Shown: piece after piece, positions 46,755-57,307 of the stretch
Position numbering within the stretch: the first letter of the stretch is position 1
Layout: the number at the start of each line of letters is the position of its first letter
NCBI GenBank assembly: GCA_949987565.1
Contig: OX465111.1
Coordinates: 6,109,921 to 6,173,920 of the forward strand
Direction: 5' to 3'
Length of the DNA: 64,000 bases
DNA from: Luidia sarsii
Lineage: Eukaryota > Echinodermata > Asteroidea > Paxillosida > Luidiidae
The notes under the pieces: model-generated
The model's database searches: none
What the model was told of the DNA's origin: nothing
Seen by the model: only the letters and a program-made list of their open reading frames with translations
Position numbers and translations under genes: made by a program

Positions 46755-47134
46755 TCACTTCAGAATACCATTGGTAAAAACAAAATACTTGACAGGACTT
46801 GCCACAAAAATTTAGACAGCAGCAAGCTAGGATACCACAGCAAATATCTAGTGGGCCAAATAGATATTGTAGTAGATTACAATAATATACCGGTAGGATA
46901 ATTGTTTTTCCTATAATTTTTGGTGGCCTGATGGGCCACAGATCTAACAGATTCAAGCGGCCTGATGCAGATTAAACATGTAAGGCCACATTAAAAGGTT
47001 GGGCCAGAAATGTAACAACATTCTGTGTAAATGCTTTGAGAAAAGTCCTGGAAGATTTAAAAAGTCACGCCCCTTTAATTTTTGGCTCAGCCTTGCTTCT
47101 TGGCCAAGTCAATCACATGGCTGTATTACAATTA
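46755..47134. other. Unique spacer, nothing recognised
   Basis: No gene, tandem repeat or RNA feature is visible. Confidence 0.4.
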
Positions 47135-47292
47135 ATTTGAACAGCAATTAACCAATTGTAATTTGAACAGCAATTAATAAATTGTACTTTGAACAGCAAT
47201 CGACAAATTGTAATTTGAACAGCAATCGACAAATTGTAATTTGAACAGCAATTAACAAATTGTAATTTGAACAGCAATTAACAAATTGTAAA
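47135..47292. repeat. 26-bp minisatellite, about six copies
   Basis: GTAATTTGAACAGCAATTAA + CAAATT repeats head to tail, with some copies reading AATCGAC. Confidence 0.9.
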
Positions 47293-47394
47293 GGCACCAT
47301 CAGGATATTTGAGTAGCCCAGAACTAACAACCATCTTCAAACTGTTATGCTACACCAGTAGGCTATGCTTGTTAGTTAATTTGAATGGCCAATC

Positions 47395-47660
47395 AGCAAC
47401 ATACCTCACATTTGTCCTGCTCGACATAATAAGTAATAATTTGCCCGATGCCTGATGAAAACATTTCAGGCAGCTCAGGCAGGATTCGAACCCATGACTC
47501 CTGCTTTCTAGTGCAGACGTCTTAAACACTTGACCACCGAGCTGGTCGAGGTCGTGTGGCGGATTTGAATATTGTACATGTGTATAGTAGCAGGTACCGC
47601 ATTACATTATAGATATAACATGATGTTTGCATCAAGGAGAATGTAATTCAATGAGGCTTG
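47395..47660 (-). repeat. tRNA-derived SINE-like element, copy a
   Basis: Read on the - strand, GACCAGCTCGGTGGTCAAGT (A box) leads to GGGTTCGAATCCTGCCTG (B box) over about 80 bp (47,470-47,550). It then runs into CAGGCATCGGGCAAATTATT. The opposite flank (GTGTGGCGGATTTGAATATT...GCATCAAGGAGAATGTAATT) recurs with copies b, c and d, so the mobile unit is about 260 bp. The head most resembles a long-variable-arm or Ser/Leu-type tRNA, but the cloverleaf is degraded. Confidence 0.7.
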
Positions 47661-47769
47661 ATCCTATTTCCATGGCCACTGGCACAAAGACCACTGTTAT
47701 GGACAGCCCAGAAATGTATATAATGATGTTTAAACAAAGCAATACCACATTGAAAAGGTTCAGGCAGGA

Positions 47770-48580
47770 TTAGGGGTATATTTCACATGAGACCATTGAT
47801 GTAAATGCTACATGTACATGTACATTAGAAGAACTTCATTCACACTTGCATTACAGGCAGGCATGGGGTATTTCACAGGAGACCATTGATGTACATTGTA
47901 AATGCTTAGTACATGTACATAGACAGGAACTTCATTCACACTTGCATTACAGGCAGGTATGGGTTATTTCACAGGAGACCATTGATGTAAATGCTACATG
48001 TGCATAGACATACTGTAGGCCTAACTTCATTCACATTTGCATTACTTGCAGGTATGGGGTATTTCACATGAGACCATTGATGTAAATGCGACATGTACAT
48101 AGACATAACTTCATTCACACTTGCATTACAGGCAGGCATGGGGTATTTCACAGGAGACCATTGATGTAAATGATACATGTACATAGAGAGAACTTCATTC
48201 ACACAAGTTTGCATTACAGGCAGGCATGGGTTATTTCACATGAGACCATTGATTTAAATGATACATGTACATTAGCAGAACTTCATTCACCCAGGCATTA
48301 CAGGCAGGTATGGGGTATTTCACAGGAGACCATTGATGTAAATGCTACATGTACATAGACGGAACTTCATTCACACTTGCATGACAGGCAGGCATGGGTT
48401 ATTTTACATGAGACCATTGATGTAAATGCTACATGTACATTAGCAGAACTTCATTCACCCAGCCATTACAGGCAGGCATGGGGTACCATTGACAGATTGA
48501 TGTAAATGATGCATGTACATAGACATAAGTTCATTCACACATTACATGCAGGCATGGGGTATTTTAGAGAACATGAATGT
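47770..48580. repeat. About 84-95-bp satellite, nine copies
   Basis: The unit contains CAGGCAGGCATGGGGTATTT, CACAGGAGACCATTGATGTA, AATGCTACATGTACATAGAC and AACTTCATTCACACTTGCAT. Copies vary in length through gain or loss near the ACATGTAC word. Confidence 0.9.
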
Positions 48581-48619
48581 AAATAATTCAGTGAATGTAA
48601 ATAATTCAAAGACTATGTA

Positions 48620-49500
48620 ATAAGTGAAGTGTGCTCAGTGCTTTGCCCGATTGCCTGCTGAAAAAAAATACAGGCAGCTCGGATGGGATTCGAACCTGTG
48701 ATTCCTATTTTCTAGAGCAGACATATTAACCATTTGACCTCTGATCTGAGCTGTTCAAAGTGGTATGGCAGATTCTGATATGTGTAGCGGCGGGTACGTG
48801 TACCAAATTGCATCATACATGTAGATAGAACATGTAATATTATGATGCTTTGCATCAAGGAGAATGTAATTCAATAAGCGTTTGCCCTACTCATTGTACG
48901 CACTGAGTGCTCAGTGCTTTGCCTGATTACCTGCCAAAAAAATACAGGCAGCTCGGGAGGGATTCGAACCGGCTGTCTATAGTGCAGTTGTCTTAATCAC
49001 TGGACCATCGAGCTGCTTGAGGTCGTGTGATTGATTCAAATCTGCATACCGGTACATGTACTTATGTAGCGGTGGGTACAGCATCACATACAGTACATGT
49101 AATGGGATTTGGAATTGCCCAATTCACACTCAGTGCTTTGCCTGAAAATATACAGGCAGCTCAGGTTAGATTCAAGCCCATGATGACTCCTGCTTCCAAG
49201 TGCAGACGTCTTAACCACTTGGCCATCAAGCTGGTTGTGGTTGTGAGGTTCATTCAAATCTATTATAGCAGCGGGTACCGAATTGCATCATACATGTAAT
49301 AAGATTTGCGTCAAGGAGAATGTAAACCAATGAGGGTTTGCTCTGTGCTTTGCCTGATTGCCTGCTAAAAAAAAGTCAGGCAGCTCGGGCAAGTGACGTC
49401 CGCAACAGAAAGCAGGAGTCGCAGGTTTGAATCCCGCCTGAGCTGCCTGTATTGTTTTCAGCAGGCAATCGTGCAAAGCACTCAGCATGCAGGCCTTCAA
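48620..49500 (-). repeat. Cluster of four tRNA-derived SINE-like copies (b-e)
   Basis: Copies b (head at about 48,672-48,755), c (48,945-49,018) and d (49,152-49,235) lie on the - strand. Their B-box complements are GGATTCGAACC, GGATTCGAACC and AGATTCAAGCC. They share the flank GCATCAAGGAGAATGTAA. Copy e is an inverted junction: a truncated minus-strand end GTCAGGCAGCTCGGGCAAGT meets a plus-strand body with GCAGGTTTGAATCCCGCC at 49,425-49,443. Spacing is about 210-270 bp, so the family spread locally in tandem. Confidence 0.7.
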
Positions 49501-49504
49501 TAAT

Positions 49505-51440
49505 ATACGTCAAGTTTGGCAATTAAACTCTCATTTAAAACTTCAACAAAGGGACAGTCATGCATTGGGGTATCACATTACCACATGAAGATAGTACAGT
49601 ATGCATATAGATGCCATTCATTAAAATATGCATCCAGTAGACAGATTGAATGACCAATGTTTACATGCCATCACGTGACTTATACATGTAGTGGGCATTT
49701 TTGCATTTCACAGGAATGGAAATAAGCAAAGAAGACTATCATATTTTCTACATTCTTCTTTGTACATTTCCATCACTGCTCTGTGCCCAATGAGATGCAA
49801 AAATACCCACTATAATCGGTCTATTGCATTTTGTACGATGTAGTTCTCTATGCTTACACACTAGAAGCACTGCATTCTATTTGGCTCTGACATTTGTCAC
49901 ACATGACATCTGACCCAAGCATTAACCCTAAGCCTGCCTGAACAATCAATTAACACAAACATACAACCATGTGCTGAAATGTGTCATACAGCATGGAAGG
50001 ACAAGACTGGTCATGTGTAGAAAGATTGTGGATGATCAAACAGTTACCAGAGGAAGTTCATTTTCTTGGAAAAACAACCAAATACAATGGTAAAGGATGA
50101 CATGAAATGCGGCATTGCTTTTATCAGCTGAAAGTAATAGGGAGATGCCTAGTTTGGGAATGGTCTGCAGTTTTGCTGCACAATTAGGGACAGCATAACC
50201 TCTAGACATCAGAGACTACTAGTACAATTGACCAACACTCAACAGTGTCTGGGGTCACCCATCAACATTTGTTTAATGCTACAAAGTACATATGTCTCTT
50301 CATACAGAGAAAAATCACTTGTATGCAATAGGGAAGAAATTGAATGCACTAGAAATGTCAAACCAGTGCTCAATGAGGTTGAATATAATAATATAACACC
50401 AAATCTTGGCATATTCATCTCTATATTGTGTTCCCAGTTCATATTAACGTAAATATTAACAGTCTCAGCCCAGTGAAACGGTTTACTGAAACATTTTGCT
50501 GTACTTTTGGACTGCCCACTATAAATACTCATAGCGGAGGCAATTTGATAGCTGAGGATCAGAAAGTGGGAAAAAATGAACAACATTTCCAACAAGAAAT
50601 ACACTTAAAGAGGAGCAGAATCAATTATAGAGTCATAGTACAGTACATGTACATACAAATGTATGTCAGTGAAATATGCCATAAAATGCAAAATAGCTGG
50701 TTTCTCATTCTGTCAAGGGTTCATCTTGTGCTCTGCCTCAGATGTCACCTGTATATGAAAATGACAACAAACAAAAACCAATGGATGAGTCCAGAAAACA
50801 CTAATTTGCAGCACAACCACAGCACAGCCAAACCCTACCATGTCCACTGTTATTAGACTGGAAAACATAATTTGGACAAAAGATAGATAAATACCCACTG
50901 AAAACCCCCATTAAAGAATATTCTCGGTTGATTTTTAATGATGCGTGATGTTCTGCAGATCTTACAGTGAAATACAGGACATGCTACATGTACAAGATGT
51001 ACGGTCTTTAACTTCTCAAATGTTTGCATTATTTCACAGTAATTACGCTTCAGAGACCTTTATTAGTTCTTCAGACCAGTCCACCAGTTCCCACACACTC
51101 ACACTGAACAATGGCAAGATGTGACAGGCCATGAAAAGTCTGACAATTATCAGACTGAGGCAAAACAGACATCATATTGGCTGGAATGGTTACTGCAATG
51201 ACAGTTGCTTTGAATGTGTTCTTTGTCAGTTGAGCTTTCAGTGTGCCGACCCCCAAGGGATGGATAGTTCAGGTGGTTGAGCATTTTTAGATTCTTGAAT
51301 TAATTTCAGTGATGACTGTCCCAGCAATAGTGGGATGGAGGTTCATCAATGGATTGGTGCATTCACTTCCACATTTACATATAAATCATTGCACGGCATA
51401 AGCCTACATTATCAAACTGAATACCTTTTGTATCTTCAGC
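49505..51440. other. Unique AT-rich spacer, no recognised gene
   Basis: Overlapping frames of 121 codons (-, 50,239-50,604) and 142 codons (+, 50,428-50,856) show no domain, no signal peptide and no splice context that I can defend. I see no RNA gene or tandem repeat. Confidence 0.45.
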
Positions 51441-51454
51441 TTTCTTCAAACGGC

Positions 51455-52460
51455 CTTGTGAGACTGTCCATGGTGAGACATGATGACTGTCCATGGTGAG
51501 AGAAACAGAGGCTGTCCATGGTGAGAGATGTGAAGACTGTCCATAGTGAGAGACACGAAGGCTGTCCATGGTGAGAGACACAAAGGCTGTCCATGGTGAG
51601 AGATAGAGGCTGTCCTTGGTGAGAGGCTGTCCATGGTGAGAGGCTGTCCATGGTGAGAGACACAGAGGCTGTCCATGGTGAGAGACAGAGGCTGTCCTTG
51701 GTGAGAGGCTGTCCATGGTGAGAGACACAGAGGCTGTCCATGGTGAGAGACAGAGGCTGTCCATGGTGAGAGACAGAGGCTGTCCTTGGTGAGAGGCTGT
51801 CCATGGTGAGAGGCTGTCCATGGTGAGAGACACAGAGGCTGTCCATGGTGAGAGGCTGTCCTTGGTGAGAGGCTGTCCTTGGTGAGAGGCTGTCCTTGGT
51901 GAGAGGCTGTCCATGGTGAGAGACACAGAGGCTGTCCATGGTGAGAGACAGAGGTTGTCCTTGTTGAGAGGCTGTCCATGGTGAGACACGAAGGCTGTCC
52001 ATGGTGAGAGAAACAAATTGGCTGTCCATGGTGAGAGAAACAAATTGGCTGTCCATGATGAGAGACACAGGCTGTCCGTAGTGAGAGACACAAAGGCTGT
52101 CTATGGTGAGACACATGAAGGCTGTCCATGGTGAGAGACACAGCGGCTGTCCATGGTGAGAGTCACGAAGGCTGTCCATGGTGAGAGTCACGAAGGCTGT
52201 CCATGATGAAAGTCACGAAGGCTGTCCATGGTGAGAGTCACAGCGGCTGTCCAAGGTGAGAGACACGTAGAGATCGAGACTGTCCATGGTGAGTCACAAA
52301 GGCTGTCCGTGGTGAGAGACACGAAGGCTGTCCATGGAGAGACACAAAGGCTGTCCATGGTGAGATACATGAAGGCTGTCCATGGTGAGAGACACAAAGG
52401 CTGTCCATGGTGAGACACATGAAGGCTGTCCATGTTGAGACAAAGTTTTTCTCCAGTGAG
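51455..52460. repeat. 25-bp satellite, GGCTGTCCATGGTGAGAGAC type, block 1
   Basis: The unit is GGCTGTCCATGGTGAGAGAC + ACAAA (25 bp) with shortened variants (GGCTGTCCTTGGTGAGA). Every unit holds the palindrome CCATGG. Because 25 is not a multiple of three, each minus-strand frame cycles with a 75-bp (25-residue) period and all three stay open for up to 251 codons. That shows none of them is under coding constraint. Blocks 2 and 3 are at 55,330-55,925 and 63,550-64,000. Confidence 0.95.
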
Positions 52461-52600
52461 CAAAGAAACTGTTCATGGTGATACATCAGTGTCCATAGTG
52501 AGAGGTTGTTTGTGTCAACACAACCTCAAGGCATCCACATCAAGACTGGTAGTGGAAATGCCAGACTGCTAAAGAAACAATGCTGTGGAGAGAGAGAAAA
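52455..52600. repeat. Duplicated 3-prime flank of the 25-bp satellite
   Basis: CTCCAGTGAGCAAAGAAACT...CTCAAGGCATCCACATCAAG...CCAGACTGCTA...ATGCTGTGGAGA here matches 55,932-56,075 with scattered differences. The satellite blocks were therefore copied together with their edge. Confidence 0.88.
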
Positions 52601-52789
52601 AAATAAATTTAAGAATCGAGCCGACCACAAAATATGGAAGTGATGGGAGCAGCACTAAGGAATTTTTCAAGTACATCATTTTGAGTGCTCATATTTGGAT
52701 GTTTGGTTCAGTTTCACTAATTTCACTATTGTCTCAAAGAATTACAGAGCGTTAACATGGGCATGAAAAAATCCCAATGGAGTTGCGAT

Positions 52790-53620
52790 GAGGGGGAGGA
52801 AGAGAGAGAAAAGGGAGAGGGGGAAGGAAAAGGGGTGGAAGAGGGGAGGGAGAGGGGAGGGAGAGGGGAGGGAGAGGGGAGGGAGAGGGGAGGGAGAGGG
52901 GAGGGAGAGGGGAGGGAGAGGGGAGGGAGAGGGGAGGGAGAGGGGAGGGAGAGGGGAAGGGATCAGAGAGGGGGTAAGGGAGAAGGGGTCGGGGAGGAGG
53001 AAGCAGGGGGGAAGTGACAGGGGAGGAGAGGGGAGAGGGGAGGGACATGGGGTAGGAGGAAGAAAGGGAAATGGGGAGGACGAGGAGAAAGAGGGGAGGG
53101 GAGTGGCGAGGAGAGGAATGGAAAGAAAGGATAAATGGGAAATGAGGGGGAGTATAAGAGGGAAAGGGGGAGAATAGGGAGGGGAGAATGTGGAAGAGAG
53201 GGAGAGAGAGATAGGGAAAAAGGGGAAGGAGAAAGGGAAAGACAGGAAAGAGAGAGGGGGTAGGGGAGGGGAGGAGGAAGAGAGGGAAAGGGATGAAGGG
53301 CAGAGGAGGGGCCTGAAAAGAAGAAGAGACGAGGGGAAGGGAGGGGGAAGGATGAGTGGGAAAGGAGAGGAGAGGGTAGGAGGAAGACAGGGAAAGGGGA
53401 GGAACAAGATAGGGAAAGAGGGGAGGGAGAGGTGAAGGAATAGTGGGAAAGGAGAGGAGAGGGTAGGAGGAAGACAGGGAACGGTGAGGAAAAGGGAAAG
53501 AGGGGAGGGAGAGGGGAAGGAATAGTGGGAAAGGAGAGGAGAGGGTAGGAGGAAGACAGGGAAAGGGGAGGAACAAGATAGGGCAAGAGGGGAGGGAGAG
53601 GGGAGATGCTTAGATGAGGG
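52790..53620. repeat. Polypurine tract with 11-bp GGGAGAGGGGA core
   Basis: The + strand is nearly all G and A. About 52,845-52,960 is a regular 11-bp GGGAGAGGGGA array of about ten copies. From about 53,340 a longer unit containing GGAGGAAGACAGGGAAAGGG recurs three times. Frames of up to 308 codons on the - strand (PSPLPPLSL) are artefacts. The tract is preceded by ATGGGCATGAAAAAATCCCA, which also occurs in altered form at about 54,955. Confidence 0.93.
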
Positions 53621-53745
53621 GGAGAGTAGGTATATGTTTTTTCCCCACATTTTATAGTGACTTTGCACTTTTCAATTTGACATACCGGTAGAAAGAAAGA
53701 CTTGAGGCCTTTCATGCTACAACAATTTCCAGAGAAATAGAGATG

Positions 53746-54112
53746 GACCTTTTCACACTACGTTTTTTTAAGCAGGCAATATCCCGGGTAAAAGCATAAC
53801 CCCAGGGATTTTGAACCTCTGCTCAGAAGGGTCAAGCACATGATTAAACCCCAAGGTTATGCATATTTGCCAGGAAAGGGGAACAAATTAATGCAAGGCT
53901 GGTTTAGCAAACCCCTGGGGTTGTGTGCTGTGACCAAGACCAGCAGTGCATGCTGGGTTTGACACTAAGGTTGCCGTAATTCCTAGCAAATGAATCAACA
54001 GAGCAAGTCCTTAGGAAATGATTGTTCCCCTAGAAAGTAGGCGTAGTGTGAATCATTGGTGGGGTGAATTTAATTCCCAAGAAATAGCTGAGCTGTGTAG
54101 TGTGAAAAGGTC
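53746..54112. mobile_element. 367-bp element with perfect 16-bp terminal inverted repeats
   Basis: The ends are GACCTTTTCACACTAC (53,746-53,761) and its exact complement (54,097-54,112). No target-site duplication is clear, so the superfamily is open; hAT and PIF/Harbinger are both possible. There is no coding capacity, so it is non-autonomous. Confidence 0.75.
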
Positions 54113-54172
54113 TTACTTGATCAATGTAAATGGGTTGTCATGTATGTGAATACTAACCTTAATTTCTTGCAG

Positions 54173-54228
54173 TCCATTCCTGGGTGTTGGAGCATGGATG
54201 AAGGCGATCCAGCAGCCAACACATCCTG
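54173..54228 (+). CDS. Candidate exon with consensus branch point
   Basis: TACTAAC (a perfect branch-point consensus) lies about 20 bp before TTCTTGCAG, and CTG|GTAAGG ends the 56-bp segment. Two frames are open: one reads SIPGCWSMDEGDPAANTS and contains an ATG; the other reads PFLGVGAWMKAIQQPTHP. A hydrophobic GVGAW motif in the second frame is reminiscent of tetraspanin first-loop borders, but this is far too short to claim. The intact splicing signals are the main evidence. Confidence 0.35.
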
Positions 54229-54600
54229 GTAAGGTTAGTTGAAACAGGGCTACCACGAGAAGGTCCCAGGATACCGGCCCCGCAGGCTTCACGAGATCGT
54301 CGGGTCCATTGCTAGGCGAGGTTTGGCCTCACCCGTCCGGTCCACCCCCACGACAGGAGCACCCTACCGCACTCACCCGCGCCCTGTCACCGCATAACAG
54401 GACGTACCGGCGTTTACCCGACAGTGATAATGAGGTTACGCCCCTATAGCCACCGCAGGGTTGCACTACTCACATCTTTTTACGCAAGGTACTGAACGCA
54501 CTATCCAGCCGCCGGTAGGGTCCGCGTCCCACGCGACGCGCCCAACCCCTTAACCTTTTGGAATCACCGCACCACCACTAGCCTACTTTTTAAATAAAGC
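54229..54600. other. GC-rich block of unknown nature
   Basis: About 54,240-54,550 is strikingly G+C- and CpG-rich compared with everything around it, and an AATAAA lies at about 54,592. The frame starting just after the TGA near 54,240 stays open for about 68 codons without a Met and ends DSDNEVTPL then stop. A T5 run lies at about 54,476. It could be a terminal exon, a structured non-coding RNA or captured foreign DNA. I recognise none of these. Confidence 0.35.
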
Positions 54601-54629
54601 CCTATCACTCAAAACCTAGTCAGCTATCT

Positions 54630-54800
54630 ATTTGAGGTTTATCTACACCTCTTTAATACAAAATGGGCAGAATATTTGAAGTTCTAGATTTTGGTTAAGA
54701 AATTGAGGTTTATCTACACCTCTTTAATACCAAATGGGTAGAAAATTGGAAGTTCTAGATTTTGGTTGAGAATTTGAGGTTTATCTACACCTCTTTGCGT
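54630..54800. repeat. 71-bp tandem repeat, about 2.4 copies
   Basis: TTGAGGTTTATCTACACCTC begins at about 54,632, 54,704 and 54,774. GAAGTTCTAGATTTTGGTT lies between. Confidence 0.9.
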
Positions 54801-55061
54801 TTTAGTTTTAGATATAAGTTTCATTAAATTTTTTTTAAAGGCCAAAAATTGTGTAATTATGTAATATGCTTGTCTTTCGGGATTTCAGTTTTTGTCTCAT
54901 GTCTGTAGCACTGTTGGGGTCTCAGAAATTAGAGAAAAATATGGAGGGTTAAAATGGGCATGATAAAACTCCCCAAGGAGTTGCGTTGAAACTAATCTGA
55001 CCTAGCACTAAAGACTGGACTGGCTCACTGACTATGCAGTGGAAAGAAAAGCAATACTCAC

Positions 55062-55130
55062 TCTGTCCGCCGACCTTCTTGGGGGTAAGGGTTTGTGCGC
55101 ATGTTCACGGCTCAACTTGAGCGCCAACGG
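55062..55130 (-). CDS. Candidate minus-strand exon, 23 codons, phase 0-0
   Basis: On the - strand ACTAACCATTGCCTTTCAG precedes a 69-bp segment that ends in the donor AGA|GTGAGTAT. Only the frame in phase with its first base is open; it reads PLALKLSREHAHKPLPPRRS plus ADR. The other two contain stops. Just upstream on the same strand, 55,163-55,234 or nearby is another exon-like segment. It has a very strong pyrimidine tract (CTTTCTTTTTACTTCAG) and the donor GAG|GTAGGA. The two cannot both be spliced because only 32 bp would separate them, and their frames do not join. Confidence 0.3.
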
Positions 55131-55235
55131 CTGAAAGGCAATGGTTAGTGGGTTAGTCCTACCTCAGTGAACATGCCACTCTTGTACCCCCGACATCTGA
55201 AAATGTTGAGTGGTCTTGCACTTCATGGCATGCCC
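55080..55235. repeat. Foldback-rich segment
   Basis: Complementary words face one another: GGGGGTA with TACCCCC, GCATGTTCAC with GTGAACATGC, and the local palindrome-like CTTCATGGCATGCCCTGAAG. The RNA could fold into an extended hairpin. The candidate exon at 55,062-55,130 overlaps it. Confidence 0.5.
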
Positions 55236-55329
55236 TGAAGTAAAAAGAAAGAAAAGAGGGGGGAATTCCACACAAGTGAGGAACTCAACACGTTAGTTTG
55301 GTTAGCCATATCGGTCAAAAAATCATTGC

Positions 55330-55925
55330 ATGAAACACAGAGGCTGTGGTGAGAGACAGGGCTGTCTGTGGTGAGAGACACATAGGCTGTCTATGGCGAG
55401 AGACACATAGGCTGTCCATGGTGAGAGACACAAAGGCTGTCCATGGTAAGAGACACACAGGCTGTCCATGGTGAGATACATTAAGGCTGTCTATGGTGAG
55501 AGACACGAAGGCTGTCCATGGTGAGATACACGAAGGCTGTCCATGGTAAGAGACACGAAGGCTGTCCATGGTGAGATACATGAAGGCTGTCCATGGTGAG
55601 AGACACAAAGGCTGTCCATGGTGAGATACAGGAAGGCTGTCCATGGTGAGACACGAAGGCTGTCCATGGTGAGATACATGAAGGCTGTCCATGGTGAGAG
55701 ACACGAAGGCTGTCCATGGTGAGATACAGGAAGGCTGTCCATGGTGAGACACGAAGGCTGTCCATGGTGAGAGACACGAAGGCTGTCCATGGTGAGAGAC
55801 ATGAAGGCTGTCCATGGTGAGATACATGAAGGCTGTCCATGGTGAGAGACACTAGGGATGTCCATGGTGAAACAGGAAGGCTGTCCATGATGAGATGACA
55901 CAGAGGCTGTCGATTGTGAGACAGT
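55330..55925. repeat. 25-bp satellite, GGCTGTCCATGGTGAGAGAC type, block 2
   Basis: Same unit as 51,455-52,460, here richer in GATACATGAA and GACACGAA variants, followed by the same 3-prime flank (55,932-56,075). Minus-strand frames of up to 178 codons are periodic artefacts. Confidence 0.95.
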
Positions 55926-56194
55926 TTTTCTCCAGTGACCAAGGAAACTGTCCATGGCGATACATCAGTGTCCATAGAGAGAGGGTGTTTGTGTCCAAGG
56001 AACCTCAAGGCATCCACATCAAGTCTTTCAGTGGAAATTCCAGACTGCTACAGAAACATGCTGTGGAGAAAGAAAATGCAAATTAAGGAAAGAGTTGATA
56101 TGAGTACCAACAAGTTAATAATTCTAATTTGCATCTTTGGACGTTTTATTCAGGTGCAAAGAATCACTATATATGTACATGTAACAATTGATGC

Positions 56195-56393
56195 CAGTGG
56201 AGGGGAAGGGAGGGGAAGGGAGGGGAAGGGAGGGGAAGGGAGGGGAAGGGAGGGGAAGGGAGGGGAAGGGAGGGGAAGGGAGGGGAAGGGAGGATGGAGT
56301 AACAGGAAGGGAAGGGGGTGAGAGGACGGAAAGGAGAGGAAGAGAGGGCAAGGGGGAGGAAGGAGGAAGAGAGGGAAAAGGGGGAAGGATTAG
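56195..56393. repeat. Polypurine tract with GGGAAGGGAG decamers
   Basis: About ten copies of a 10-bp unit, AGGGGAAGGG, are followed by irregular GA-rich sequence. The repeated G3-G4 runs with 1-2-nt spacing are typical of sequences able to fold G-quadruplexes. The tract abuts the left end of the transposon nest at 56,394. Confidence 0.92.
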
Positions 56394-56879
56394 AGGGGGA
56401 ATGCAACCCAAGAAATAAAGTTTGCTCATCTGAGTGGGTGTTTAAAACAACCTACAATTACCTATGAGTCACTCACGTACGATTTACATAAAGAGAGAAA
56501 ATTCATGGATTTGCGTTCCCGTACGTAGCCATCTTTTCGAAAAAGCCGCCGCTGATTGCTGGTATGTGACGTGATGATGGATAACTGCTGTATGACTATG
56601 ACTGCGTTTACACTGGATCCCGCGAGGAGGATCAGATCCCGCAAGGGCGATCAAAGGGCAATCAAAGGGCGATCAACGCAAGTGTAAACGCTCGCGCGAT
56701 CAGGATCAGATCCCGGGATCTGATCCACCTCTCGGGAAGGATCAGATCCGGGTCTGATCCCGCATGTGGGATCAACATGCAAGTGTAAACGCAACGCGGG
56801 ATCTGATCCTGCGGTTTTCAGCGACCACATCCGGCCCATGCCTGGAAAAACGCGCGAAAACAAGCATCTTGCGTGTACG

Positions 56880-57040
56880 TGTGCAGTACATGTTCAGTGT
56901 ACGTGTACATCTACTGTACAGGTGTACATGTACATGTACAGTACATGGTGCACAGTACTGTACAGTACATGTACCTATATGTACACTGTACATGTACATG
57001 TACAGTACATGTACACACAATGTACACGTACGTACACTCG
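56880..57040. repeat. GTACATGTACAGT microsatellite
   Basis: A dense run of TGTACA palindromes within the inner element, with a second run at about 57,370-57,500. Frames through it (CTCTVHVHVQYM) are artefacts. Confidence 0.85.
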
Positions 57041-57142
57041 GCAAACAATTTGTCCAACTTTACGCTGGTAACCAATACTAGACAGGGTCATGTGTGTGTG
57101 GTCGTGTGTGTGGGGGGGGGTGAGAAACTGATATCCGCATAC

Positions 57143-57307
57143 ATGGCGACGGACACAGTGCGCGGACGGCTGTGGAACGATGAAGAATTGAAGTTATTTT
57201 AAGACATCTGGGCCAGTGAGGAAATACTAACGAAACTGGACGGTACCACGAGAAACATAGCGGTGTTCAACACCATTTCAGAACTGGGAACAAATCCTCC
57301 ATCTTGA
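57143..57307 (+). pseudogene. Myb/SANT-like DNA-binding domain fragment, stop at codon 20
   Basis: From ATG at 57,143 the frame reads VRGRLWNDEELKLF, then TAA at codon 20, then DIWASEEILTKLDGTTRN and IAVFNTISELG before a second stop at 57,305. The pattern RGRxWxDEE...xIW...LDGTxRN...VFxxIS is characteristic of the N-terminal half of the Myb/SANT-like (MSANTD, Myb_DNA-bind_4) fold. That fold is found in many transposon-derived proteins and in PIF/Harbinger Myb-like proteins. The second half, with its usual QCxxKIKxLK block, is missing. It may have been split by an intron, but the internal stop makes this a pseudogene. It lies inside the inner element 56,602-57,722 and probably came with it. 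Confidence 0.65.

Noticed and set aside
51436..52191. Minus-strand repeats read as a 251-codon protein
   Set aside because: The 25-bp period makes all three frames open with the same 25-residue cycle, which argues against coding constraint.
54173..54228. Tetraspanin exon
   Set aside because: GVGAW in one of two open frames is too short and the neighbouring residues do not support the family.
54190..54480. 7SK, U4 or other known small nuclear RNA in the GC-rich block
   Set aside because: Short words such as GGCGATC and AATGAGGTT looked suggestive, but order, flanks and promoter elements do not match any of these RNAs.
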